From Actinomycetes bacterium (lineage in GTDB: Bacteria; Actinomycetota; Acidimicrobiia; Acidimicrobiales; Palsa-688), in NCBI GenBank assembly GCA_021808665.1, contig JAKBBA010000073.1, positions 1-11,394 on the forward strand: a DNA stretch of 11,394 nucleotides, read 5' to 3'. Below are positions 1 through 6,231 of this stretch, one piece after another. Within the stretch, counting starts at the first letter, position 1. Each line of letters opens with the position of its first letter. The notes beneath the pieces were generated by a model that was not told the origin of the DNA, did no database searches, and saw only the letters and a list, made by a program, of their open reading frames with translations. The translations under genes and the position numbers were made by a program.

Positions 1-42
1 CTCTTGATGACGCCGAGGTGGTGGCCAGCATCGCCTGCTAGG
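1..42 (+). pseudogene. IS66-A transposase, zinc-finger-region fragment
   Basis: The frame starting at base 3 reads LDDAEVVASIAC followed by TAG at 39-41. After the IS1380 element it continues as VFDVPDPKVIVVEHRAERRR from 2399 on. This is the Cys-rich, nucleic-acid-binding part that precedes the catalytic domain in IS66 transposases, where a Q-V-x-D-[LIV]-P motif is usual. The TAG stands where that glutamine would be expected. The fragment is cut by the window edge on the left and by the IS1380 insertion on the right. Confidence 0.7.
37..42. repeat. IS1380 target-site duplication, left copy (GCTAGG)
   Basis: GCTAGG directly precedes the left terminal inverted repeat, and an identical copy directly follows the right one at 2388-2393. 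The family usually makes short duplications of 4-5 bp, so one base of the six may be chance identity. Confidence 0.8.
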
Positions 43-56
43 CCTAAAACAAGCGA
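43..56 (+). repeat. IS1380 left terminal inverted repeat
   Basis: CCTAAAACAAGCGA is an exact reverse complement of 2374-2387. It begins with CCT, which fits the CC-type ends of this family. The match stops after 14 bases. Confidence 0.88.
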
Positions 57-262
57 TCCTGGAGGTGGATCGGGATTTTCCGGGTTGGGGCATCTCGACA
101 AGGCGCCGGCGGCGGGTTGGGGGAGTTCATGGGCGGAGGGAACCGTGATTCGGGATCTTCGGCCAGCGTGTTTTTGCGTCCGTGGTCGAGTCGCGCCCGG
201 TTCGCGGGGTCGCTGATGCACCAGCCGGGCTCGGCTGGTTGTCGGCGGCGGCTTGACGCCGG
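57..262. other. Noncoding left end of the IS1380 element
   Basis: This stretch lies between the left terminal repeat and the restored stop codon of the transposase at 263-265. No gene on either strand is convincing. The minus-strand frame that stays open here is only the out-of-frame continuation of the transposase after its second frameshift. Confidence 0.6.
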
Positions 263-360
263 TCAGATGGCTTCGAGCAGGCGGAAAAACGGCCCGAGCC
301 GCGGGTTGTAGGCCAAGATGCGCCACCGCACGCGCCGGCCCGTGGTGACGATCTGGGCGG

Positions 361-382
361 GGATGTCGATCGGATGTCGATG
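361..382. repeat. 11-bp tandem duplication causing a frameshift
   Basis: GGATGTCGATC is followed immediately by GGATGTCGATG. On the minus strand this turns the expected AAFIDIPAQIV into AAFIDIRSTSPP. Removing 11 bases restores the IS1380 C-terminus seen in the neighbouring frame. Confidence 0.85.
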
Positions 383-1466
383 AAGGCGGCCACGAAGGTG
401 TGGAACTCCATGGTGAGCAATCGACGTCGCTGCTGGTTGTGGCGCTCGGCCCAGCGTGGCCTTATCGGTAGCAGCAGCGCGCACCACGCTTTGAGACTCC
501 AGGCGAGGGTGGCGATGGTCATGTAGGCCCAGTTTGCCGCTAGGGTGTCGACCGGCGCGTGCAGGGCGCGGACGTCGGATTTCAGTTGTGTGTGCAGGTT
601 CTCCTGGTTGCAGCGCTGCCGGGCCTGGTCGACCACCTCACTGGCGGTCATCTCGCGTTCGTTGGTGACATAGAAAAAGTAGCGGTATTCCTCGAACAGC
701 ACGTTGTCTCCGCGCTCGACGGAGATGTTCTGTCGCAGCGCGACGACCCGGTAGTCGCGGGTGCATTTGCCGGGCCGGTAGGAGAATTCGACGACGTCCT
801 CGGCTTTTTGGCGTAACACCTTGTAGTTGCGGTCGGCGACGATGTCGTCTTTGATCTTGCCTGGGCGGGCTCGCGCCTTGGTGGCGATCGTCCGCTCGGG
901 GCGGGTGACGAGCTGGTAGTACATCTCCTCCTCGCAGCTGTCTGCCCGGCCGATGAGGTTGGTCCGGGCGTCGAGGCCGACGACGAAGGTCACGCCGTCG
1001 GAGTCGAAACGGTCGAACTGGGCGGTGAGTGCGTAGTCGTTGTCGCCGCGCAGGCGGATCTGTGCGAACCCGGCTTGGCGGCACAGCGCGATCGCCCGGT
1101 CGAAGTAGTCGACGACCCCCTCATGCGACGGCCTGTTCGCGCCCAAAAGCCCCAGGTAGAGCGGTTCTTTGGTGTTCGCGAGCGAGACGAGGAGAGCCGA
1201 GTACCCCCAGATCCCGTTGTAGGAGAGGCTCATGCCCTCCTTGGTCTCTGCGCCGGGCGCGACGATGGTCGCGTCGGCGTCGATGACCGCCGGGGTCGAC
1301 AAGAACGAGGCGGGTTGTGCGGCCCACACCCGCAGACGGGCCCGGTTGATCGCTTCTTGGAGAGCGAGGACCTGGTCGTGGTCGAAACGCCGGCAGAAGT
1401 CCCCGGCGGTGGTCGGGTCAGGGATGCTCATGGTGCCCAGCCCGTAGAGGAACACCGCGTCACCCC

Positions 1467-1497
1467 GGCGGACCCTCGATGCCATCGAGGGTCCGCC
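1467..1497. repeat. Perfect 15-bp inverted repeat, 1-nt centre, at a frameshift
   Basis: GGCGGACCCTCGATG at 1467-1481 and CATCGAGGGTCCGCC at 1483-1497 are exact reverse complements around a single C. The palindrome lies on the point where the transposase changes frame. On the coding strand, removing one G from the GAGGGTC of the distal arm gives IEVRRGDAVFL in frame. The hairpin is therefore the likely source of the mutation. Confidence 0.85.
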
Positions 1498-1822
1498 CTC
1501 CACACAGCGAGTTGTAGGCGATGTTCAGCACATGGTCGGACTCCAGATAGGGCTTGTGGCACTTGAGCAGATGCAACGAGGAGTCGATCTCTTCGGCCAG
1601 GCCGACCGTCTCGACCAGGCGGGCGATCATCCCCATGCCCCCATGTGCGGTGCCACGGGTGCGCTCGGCGAGCTCGTAGAAGATGTTCGCCCGTCCGAGC
1701 ACCGGCCCGTCCCGGTTGACCGCCATTGCGTTCGCGAGGCGCCGCTCGATAGCGGCCTTGCCCGCTGCGAGCTTGCGCTGGCGCCTCCGCTTGACGTTGG
1801 CCATCGTGCCTCCCTTCCGTCT

Positions 1823-1843
1823 ATCCCAGTACTATACTGGGAT
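1823..1843. promoter_or_regulatory. Palindrome with back-to-back -10-like hexamers
   Basis: ATCCCAGTA (1823-1831) and TACTGGGAT (1835-1843) form a perfect 9-bp inverted repeat around CTA, midway between the divergent transposase (start 1804) and the small passenger gene (start 1865). It contains TATACT on the plus strand (1833-1838) and TATAGT on the minus strand (1836-1831). Each is 20-30 bp from its own start codon. No good -35 hexamer was seen. The symmetry suggests a shared promoter with an operator, so that one bound dimer could silence both genes. The regulator is unknown. Confidence 0.45.
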
Positions 1844-1864
1844 CAGAGCAGATAGGGTGGATGG

Positions 1865-2209
1865 ATGCCGATGACCCCGAGCGACAACGACTCGATCGGC
1901 AAGCGCCATCGGACACGACAGGCCTGTATCGCCGCCGAGCTCGGCCAGGCCGGCTTCGCCCTGCCGGGCACCGTGCTGGTGCGCACGACGTGCGGCAAGA
2001 CCAACTGCGGGTGCCACGCAGACCCGCCGCGCTTGCACGGGCCCTACATCCAATGGACGCGCAAGATCAACAACAAGACCGTAACGCGCAATCTCACCGA
2101 GGAGCAGTGGCAGCGCTACAAAGAATGGTTCGAGAACGCCAAACGCCTACGCAAGCTGCTCGCAGACCTCGAGGCCCTGTCAATGGAAATCTTCGAACAG
2201 GACTCTTGA
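1865..2209 (+). CDS. DUF6788-like small zinc-ribbon protein, IS passenger
   Basis: This intact 114-codon gene is transcribed away from the transposase. An AGGGTGG-type ribosome binding site sits just before the ATG at 1865. ATG 1871 is an alternative. The product is mostly basic. It carries Cx4CxCH at residues 43-51 (Cys43, Cys48, Cys50, His51), followed by DPPRLHGPYIQWTRK and KTVTRNLTEEQ, then a charged helical tail (residues 78-110). I recognise this pattern as the DUF6788 type, small putative metal-binding proteins that I recall next to actinobacterial transposases; their function is not known to me. It lies wholly inside the IS1380 terminal repeats, so it moved with the element. It may act as an accessory or regulatory protein, which is inference. 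Unlike its partner transposase it shows no damage. Confidence 0.8.
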   Translation: MPMTPSDNDSIGKRHRTRQACIAAELGQAGFALPGTVLVRTTCGKTNCGCHADPPRLHGPYIQWTRKINNKTVTRNLTEEQWQRYKEWFENAKRLRKLLADLEALSMEIFEQDS

Positions 2210-2249
2210 GACCCCAACCAGCCACCGGGCCAGGAGGGGCCCGTCAGGC

Positions 2250-2269
2250 TGAAGCCCAGTGGGTCTTCA
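2250..2269 (+). terminator. Possible hairpin terminator after the passenger gene
   Basis: TGAAG-CCC and GGG-T-CTTCA pair around AGT with one bulged T, about 40 nt after the stop at 2209. A GGGCC/GGCCC hairpin lies before it at 2227-2242. Neither is followed by a clear T tract, so termination is only suggested. The rest of 2210-2373 holds no gene. Confidence 0.3.
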
Positions 2270-2373
2270 CCCCAAACCACCCAGCGGCCGCACCCGGCAT
2301 CGCCGCCACACGCTCGAAAGCCCTTACAGGAGAACGAACTTTCGGGACCGCAGGCAACTCGACCCTACTCCCT

Positions 2374-2387
2374 TCGCTTGTTTTAGG
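2374..2387 (-). repeat. IS1380 right terminal inverted repeat
   Basis: TCGCTTGTTTTAGG is the exact complement of 43-56. Directly outside it is the second GCTAGG copy. Confidence 0.88.
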
Positions 2388-2393
2388 GCTAGG
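2388..2393. repeat. IS1380 target-site duplication, right copy (GCTAGG)
   Basis: Identical to 37-42. The IS66-A frame resumes immediately after it with VFDVPDPKV. Confidence 0.8.
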
Positions 2394-2982
2394 TTTTCGA
2401 TGTGCCCGACCCGAAGGTCATCGTGGTCGAGCACCGCGCCGAACGGCGCCGGTGGTTCACGCGGATGAGACCTCGGTCCGTTCGGGGAAAGCATCGCTGT
2501 GGGTGTATTGTGTACTGCACCGCGATGCTGACCCTGGTGCATGTCGGACGGCGCGACAAGACCACTATCGAGGTCGGCTCCCTGCGCGCGCCTACACCGG
2601 CACGATCGTCCATGACCGCCTGGCCGGCTACTTCAACTACGGCCGCGGCCACGTGCTGTGCAACACTCACATCCTGCGCTCGCTCAACGAGCTTTTGGCC
2701 AACCACCGCCACCAGTCCTGGGCCCGAGCGTTCTTCAACTTGATAGTCGACACCAAACGCCACGTCGAAGTCACCCGGGCCGGCGGCCACACCCAGCTGA
2801 GCGTCTGGCGGCGACGAAAGGTCCGTCAACGCTGGGACGACCTGTGCGAACAGGCCGCTCGCGCCGAGCCCCCACTAGCGCCAGGTTGGAAGCTGTATGG
2901 GACCGATAAAGACGCACGCAACCTCGCCATCGCACTGGACGAGCACCGCGACCTAGTCCTAGCCTACACCACTGACCTCAGC
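2394..2982 (+). pseudogene. IS66-A transposase, middle fragment
   Basis: The fragment opens with FDVPDPKVIVVEHRAERRR (frame of 2402). It jumps without the usual intervening region to VVHADETSVRSGKASLWVYC (about 2458 on, frame of 1861), so a large internal deletion that shifts the frame is present. A short stretch, TAMLTLVHVGRRDKTTIEV, reads in the other frame before the first frame resumes with TGTIVHDRLAGYFNYGRGH, LCNTHILRSLNELLANHRH and LAYTTDLS. DET and HDR carry the first two DDE aspartates of an IS66 transposase. The fragment ends exactly at the 8-bp duplication made by IS66-B. It is not translatable as one protein. Confidence 0.85.
2975..2982. repeat. IS66-B target-site duplication, left copy (ACCTCAGC)
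   Basis: This 8-bp sequence adjoins the left end of the inner IS66 element and is repeated at 4384-4391. Eight bp is the known duplication size of the IS66 family. Confidence 0.93.
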
Positions 2983-2998
2983 GTCATCGGATAGCGGG
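2983..2998 (+). repeat. IS66-B left terminal inverted repeat
   Basis: GTCATCGGATAGCGGG matches the complement of 4368-4383 at 15 of 16 positions, with A/T differing at the ninth base. Confidence 0.9.
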
Positions 2999-3113
2999 TC
3001 CACCACTGGGGTGAGCTGATCGGGCAGTGTGGTGGGCGGGAGGAGCCGAGTGATCGGGGCTGTCGATTCCGCGTCCGAGAGGCGAAGCCGAAACAGATTC
3101 GAGGGTAGCTCGT

Positions 3114-4317
3114 TTGGAGTCTGTGGTGGCCACTTTGGAGCAGAGGCTGGCCGAGCAGGATAGGCGGATCGCCGAGTTGGAGAGGCTGCTCGACGAAGCT
3201 CGCCGCTCGGGGAAGCGTCAGGCCGCTTCGTTCCGTCGCCGCGACGAACCAATCGACGAGCCGAGGCGGCCGGGCCGCAAGTCTGGCGAGGCTCATGGCC
3301 GTCACGGTCATCGTCTGGCACCGCCCGACGCGGACCGCTCGTTGGATGCCCCGCTGCCGGGTTGGTGTCCGGATTGTGGCGGCTAGATCGAACACGAACG
3401 TGACGCCGAGCAGTTCCAGACCGACCTTGCGCTGCTGGCGCCTCCGTCGACGACCCGCTTCAAGGTGGGCGTTGGCCGCCGTAAGAGTTGCGGACACCGG
3501 GTGCAGGGCCGACATCCCGAGCAGACCGCCGGCGCTCTCTGCCAGGCCGCCCAGTCCACCTCGACCGCCATGGTACCCCTCAACGCCGAGATCCGCCGCA
3601 GAGTCAACCAGTCGCCGGTCGTGGTGACGGACGAGACCGGCTGGCGTATCGGTGGGGCCTCCGCGTGGGTGCGGGTGGCCACAACCCCGGGGGTCACCTA
3701 CCACCGCGCCGCTTACGGCTGCGGCTTCGACCAAGCCACCGATCTGCTCGACGCCGACTTCGACGCCACCTTGATCCACGACGGCCGGGCCTCCTACGAC
3801 CTGTACACCAAGGCCACCCACCAGACATCCCTGGCTCATCCATGTCGCCGGGTCGACGAGTGGATCGCGGACCTGCCAGCCTGGGCGAGAGGCACACCCC
3901 GCCAGGTGCGCGACATCCTCGAGGTAGCCCTCGCGGCCAGAGACAAAGACGAACCCGAACGCCGAAAGGTCATCGAAGATCTCACCGAACGAGTCGAACT
4001 GCTGGGCGACCAAGCCAACCCCCATGACGAGAACCGAAAGCTCATCCAACCACCGCTACAACAACTGGTCCGCCCTGTTCACCTTCCTGGCCGACCCGGC
4101 CGTCGACGCCACCAGCTGGCGAGCCGAGCACGGCGTGCGGCCCACCACCGTCACCCGCAAGGTCTGCGGCGCCAACCGCACCGACCGGAGAGCACAGACC
4201 CAGGGCCGGATGATGACCGTGTTCCGCACCGCCACCCAACAGGTCGTCGACGCCGTCGAGTTCCTCGTCCACCTGGCCCGCGCCCCCGAACCGGCCGGCG
4301 TCGCCTTCTGCACCTGA
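3114..4317 (+). pseudogene. IS66-B transposase, nonsense codon, deletion and frameshift
   Basis: A likely start is TTG 3114, with GAGGG upstream. GTG 3123 is the alternative. The N-terminus is a coiled coil (LEQRLAEQDRRIAELERLLDEAR), then GRKSGEAHGRHGHR and the zinc-finger half CPDCGG. An in-frame TAG at 3384 interrupts it. The same frame continues with IEHERDAEQFQTDL and RRVQG-like zinc-finger residues. The connector before the catalytic domain is much shorter than usual, so an internal deletion is likely. The catalytic stations follow: DETGWRIGG, HDGRASYDLY and, after a frameshift near 4040-4055, SWRAEHGVRP with the glutamate, ending LVHLARAPEPAGVAFCT with TGA. All three DDE residues survive but cannot be joined in one protein. 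Confidence 0.88.
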
Positions 4318-4367
4318 AATCACACCGACAAAGCCGACACCGTAGAACCCAAATCCATCACACGCGT

Positions 4368-4383
4368 CCCGCTAACCGATGAC
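4368..4383 (-). repeat. IS66-B right terminal inverted repeat
   Basis: CCCGCTAACCGATGAC is the complement of the left end with one mismatch. The duplicated ACCTCAGC follows at once. Confidence 0.9.
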
Positions 4384-4391
4384 ACCTCAGC
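4384..4391. repeat. IS66-B target-site duplication, right copy (ACCTCAGC)
   Basis: Identical to 2975-2982. The IS66-A reading frame resumes at 4392 with LPFDNNATERDLRM. Confidence 0.93.
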
Positions 4392-4615
4392 TTGCCGTTC
4401 GATAACAACGCGACCGAGCGAGACCTGCGCATGGTGAAACTTCAGGCCAAAATCAGCGGAGAATTCCGCAGTCGCACCGGTGCCGAGCGCTTCGCTGCCA
4501 TCCGCAGCTACATCGCCACCAACGGAAAGCAGACCCAAAACATCCACCAGCACCTCAAAGACCTCTACGCCCCCACCGACGACTGGCTACCCGTCGCCAC
4601 CAGCTGTCTGGTTAC
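4392..4615 (+). pseudogene. IS66-A transposase, C-terminal fragment
   Basis: The fragment reads LPFDNNATERDLRMVKLQ, then KISGEFRSRTGAERFA, SYIATNGKQ and DDWLPVATSC. This is the classic IS66 C-terminal block, and the E of ERDLRMVK is the third catalytic residue. It joins in frame to LAYTTDLS at 2982 once IS66-B is removed. The frame stays open to 4871, but that extension is antisense to the operon's last gene and has no IS66 character. The real end, or a truncation junction, lies near 4615. The bases 4616-4636 hold nothing recognisable. Confidence 0.88.
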
Positions 4616-4636
4616 GTCTGAGGACGCCGCCTCGCT

Positions 4637-5110
4637 TCAGTTCGAAGCGCGGAGCCAGTCGAAGAAGTCAGAGCAACACTCGGACAACCACGGCTGCAGC
4701 CGGCTCGGCGTGGCAGTCGCATACGCACGAATTGCATCCGCTCGATCAGTCTCGACGCCCGGCCGGCCGGTGAAGAATTCCGGCCACATCGAGGTCGAGA
4801 GGCGCCAAAGAAGAGCGTGGGCGTCCCGGGGCGTCAAGTTGGTCGGCTCCCCCTCGATGGAAGTCGACTGAAAATTCCTGACCGGGGACCGAAATCTGGT
4901 TCGGGTGAAGGTCAAAAGAGCAGAGAAATCAGGGCTCACCGCGAACCAGAAGGCCGGCACCACGGCCACGTCTCGGACGTCGCTCACGGGCGCGGCAACG
5001 GCCACGAGGCAATGTTCACCGAACCGCTTCGTCGGCACCCAGGGGGATCGAGTTACCTCGAGCGGCAGTAGAGCACGGATCTGCTTGTCCATGCGGGAGG
5101 CGGTAGTCAT
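4637..5110 (-). CDS. Hypothetical 157-aa protein, last gene of the ATPase-peptidase operon
   Basis: The start chosen is ATG 5110, because it forms an ATGA overlap with the stop of the upstream peptidase gene. No Shine-Dalgarno sequence is visible, so translation is probably coupled. A second Met at residue 7 is possible. I do not recognise the family. The protein appears globular and soluble, without signal peptide or membrane segment. It has an aromatic- and hydrophobic-rich core (VPAFWFAVSPDFSALLTFTRTRF), a HALLWRLSTSMWPEFF segment, a TDRADAIRAYA helix and a C-terminal WLSECCSDFFDWL with adjacent cysteines. Its place directly after a putative C-terminal peptidase effector is where immunity genes sit in toxin-immunity pairs, so an inhibitor of the peptidase is a reasonable but unproven guess. 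The stop codon lies only about 20 nt from the IS66-A remnant, so its C-terminus might have been altered by that junction. Confidence 0.72.
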   Translation of the reverse strand: MTTASRMDKQIRALLPLEVTRSPWVPTKRFGEHCLVAVAAPVSDVRDVAVVPAFWFAVSPDFSALLTFTRTRFRSPVRNFQSTSIEGEPTNLTPRDAHALLWRLSTSMWPEFFTGRPGVETDRADAIRAYATATPSRLQPWLSECCSDFFDWLRASN

Positions 5111-6231
5111 CGGTCGGCTCGCTCGGCCGAGGTGGGACGGCTGGTGACGATCGTTTCGTGATCGTTGCTGGTGTTGTCCCAGCAGGCTGCCCACTGGTCC
5201 ATCGAGACCACCTGGCCCGCACCGTCGTCGCTTCCGGTGTCGTTGACCACAAAACCGGTCAGGTTTCCCGCGGCATCTCTTACGGTCCCGGTGACCTGCA
5301 CGGCGTGGTCAACCTCTATTCGACCCTCGTCGTCATAGTACGCGTCAGCTTGTGGAGTGCCGCGAAGCTCATCGGCATTGACTTCTGCGATGACCCCCTT
5401 GCCCTCCTCGACGTAGGCAGCCAGGTTCTCCGGGGTCTGCGGGTTCTCAATGGTATTGTCGACGCCATTGTTGCACAGCAGTTGGCTGATCGCCTGACCA
5501 TCGCTCCCTCCGTTGTCAGCCGGGTCGGGCATTTCGGTCTCGCACAGGTTCTCCTTGACTGCCTGCTCCACAATGGCAGACTCCGTAACCTCGACGCCGC
5601 AGTTCTGGAGCACTGCAGCAGTTGACGCAAGGCCACAGTCCTGTTGGTAACTGCGGTCGTTGTCGCCCTGCTTGTGCCATTGCTCGGCTCGGTTGATCGG
5701 GTCGCCACCCAGGACCTCGCCGTTTCGCTCGCGCTCAGCCAGATTGGCCTTGGCCGCATCGATGACCTCTTGTCGCGCGTGGTCATCGAACCGTTCAGAG
5801 TCGACGTCGGCCTGGTTCGTCGGAACAGGTGGATCGACTTGGTCGTTGATCTCATCGACGGCTGCGGCATCGGGATCGCGCGGGTCGATGAACGGCACTT
5901 CTTTGGCCGGCTCCGGGTGTTTGTATTCGACCTGTTTGCCACCGGCATCGTCTGGGAGTGCGTGGGCCTGCTGCTGAGCCTCTGCGTTGAACGACTCCGA
6001 AGTATTCGGGGTGGCGCCCTCATACGCAGCCTCGACCTGGGCCCGAGCGTCAGCTATGGTGGCGTCCTGGTCGGTGTAGTCGGCGCTCGGAATCGACCGC
6101 CCGTCGTCCATCTGGGGGTTCTCGGTGGCGCCGTAGGCCGCATCGCCGTTGTCCAGGCGAAGGTCCTCGTGGACCTGGATCAAGTCACCTTCCCGCCATT
6201 CGTTGGGCGGGTCCGGCGGTTTGTCACTCAC
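5107..6231 (-). CDS. Acidic protein with C-terminal C39/papain-like cysteine peptidase domain
   Basis: The gene has 374 codons and starts at GTG 6231, overlapping the ATPase gene by 8 nt (GTGAGTGA). Residues 1-190 are strongly acidic, rich in Asp, Glu, Asn, Pro and Gln, and probably largely disordered or linker. No signal peptide or membrane segment is seen. Residues 190-355 look like a C39/papain-fold peptidase. QQDCGLAS gives the oxyanion glutamine (Gln196/197) and nucleophile Cys199; VDHAVQVTG gives His309; and VVNDTGSDDG gives the third residue (Asn330 or Asp331). In the family, such enzymes cleave peptides, for example double-glycine leaders before export, and related folds occur as C-terminal toxin domains. 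The substrate here is unknown. The layout, a long N-terminal part plus a C-terminal catalytic domain followed by a small gene, fits an effector with immunity. A maturation peptidase for a secreted substrate is the main alternative. Confidence 0.78.
   Translation of the reverse strand: MSDKPPDPPNEWREGDLIQVHEDLRLDNGDAAYGATENPQMDDGRSIPSADYTDQDATIADARAQVEAAYEGATPNTSESFNAEAQQQAHALPDDAGGKQVEYKHPEPAKEVPFIDPRDPDAAAVDEINDQVDPPVPTNQADVDSERFDDHARQEVIDAAKANLAERERNGEVLGGDPINRAEQWHKQGDNDRSYQQDCGLASTAAVLQNCGVEVTESAIVEQAVKENLCETEMPDPADNGGSDGQAISQLLCNNGVDNTIENPQTPENLAAYVEEGKGVIAEVNADELRGTPQADAYYDDEGRIEVDHAVQVTGTVRDAAGNLTGFVVNDTGSDDGAGQVVSMDQWAACWDNTSNDHETIVTSRPTSAERADR

Larger units (their letters stand above)
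263..1804 (-). pseudogene. IS1380-family transposase, two frameshifts
   Basis: The gene starts at ATG 1804 (MANVKRRRQRK), with GGGAGG a few bases upstream as ribosome binding site. It reads to about 1485 in one frame, then continues as RRGDAVFLYGLG in another, and after a second shift near 361-382 ends as RILAYNPRLGPFFRLLEAI at 263. Repaired, it would be about 509 residues, a normal IS1380 size. The DDE-type catalytic stations are visible: IDADAT, then RGDNDYAL, then RCNQENLHTQLK with the glutamate. The first break sits at a perfect palindrome (1467-1497). The second is an 11-bp tandem duplication. The encoded enzyme would cut and move the element by a DDE mechanism, but no full-length product can be made without recoding. 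Confidence 0.9.
43..2387 (-). mobile_element. IS1380-family insertion sequence with a passenger gene
   Basis: The element is 2,345 bp long. It is bounded by 14-bp perfect inverted repeats, CCTAAAACAAGCGA at 43-56 and its complement at 2374-2387, and flanked by GCTAGG direct repeats. It holds an IS1380-type DDE transposase on the minus strand (263-1804, two frameshifts) and a divergent small gene on the plus strand (1865-2209). Both appear to be served by a palindromic promoter region at 1823-1843. The usual IS1380 layout is one transposase and little else, so the 114-codon passenger is a notable extra. The element is probably immobile on its own, because its transposase frame is broken. Confidence 0.9.
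2983..4383 (+). mobile_element. IS66-family element B, complete ends, decayed transposase
   Basis: The element is 1,401 bp long. Its ends are GTCATCGGATAGCGGG (2983-2998) and CCCGCTAACCGATGAC (4368-4383), inverted repeats with 15 of 16 matches. Exact ACCTCAGC duplications lie outside. It carries a single transposase gene and no recognisable tnpA or tnpB accessory genes, so it resembles the short, transposase-only IS66 subgroup. It inserted in the same orientation as its host IS66-A. Its transposase differs clearly in sequence from that of IS66-A (DETGWRIGGASAWV against DETSVRSGKASLWV), so this is a different element and not a duplication. Confidence 0.93.
1..4615 (+). mobile_element. IS66-family element A, host of two nested insertions
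   Basis: One plus-strand IS66-family transposase gene can be followed through three separated pieces: 1-42, 2394-2982 and 4392 to about 4615. The first gap is an IS1380-family element flanked by GCTAGG copies. The second is another IS66-family element flanked by ACCTCAGC copies. Deleting both insertions with one copy of each duplication joins the pieces collinearly: IAC-stop-VFDVPDPKVIVVEH at the first junction, and TTDLS-LPFDNNATERDLRM at the second, in frame. The left end of the element lies before base 1. The right terminal repeat was not identified, and the similarity fades close to the stop codon of the oppositely oriented operon. The order of the two insertions cannot be read from the sequence. 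Confidence 0.85.

Noticed and set aside
1460..1503. Programmed frameshift at the palindrome of the IS1380 transposase
   Set aside because: A skip of one base would be a +1 event without a clear slippery site, the family is not known for it, and a second uncorrectable 11-bp frameshift exists downstream.
1075..1566. A 163-codon plus-strand open frame inside the IS1380 element
   Set aside because: Antisense to the transposase region with DDE motifs. No independent support.
1861..2994. A 377-codon plus-strand open frame
   Set aside because: It is a chimera. Its first third is out of frame with the DUF6788-like gene, the middle crosses the IS1380 right end, and only its last part is IS66-A sequence, closed by a stop in the IS66-B end.
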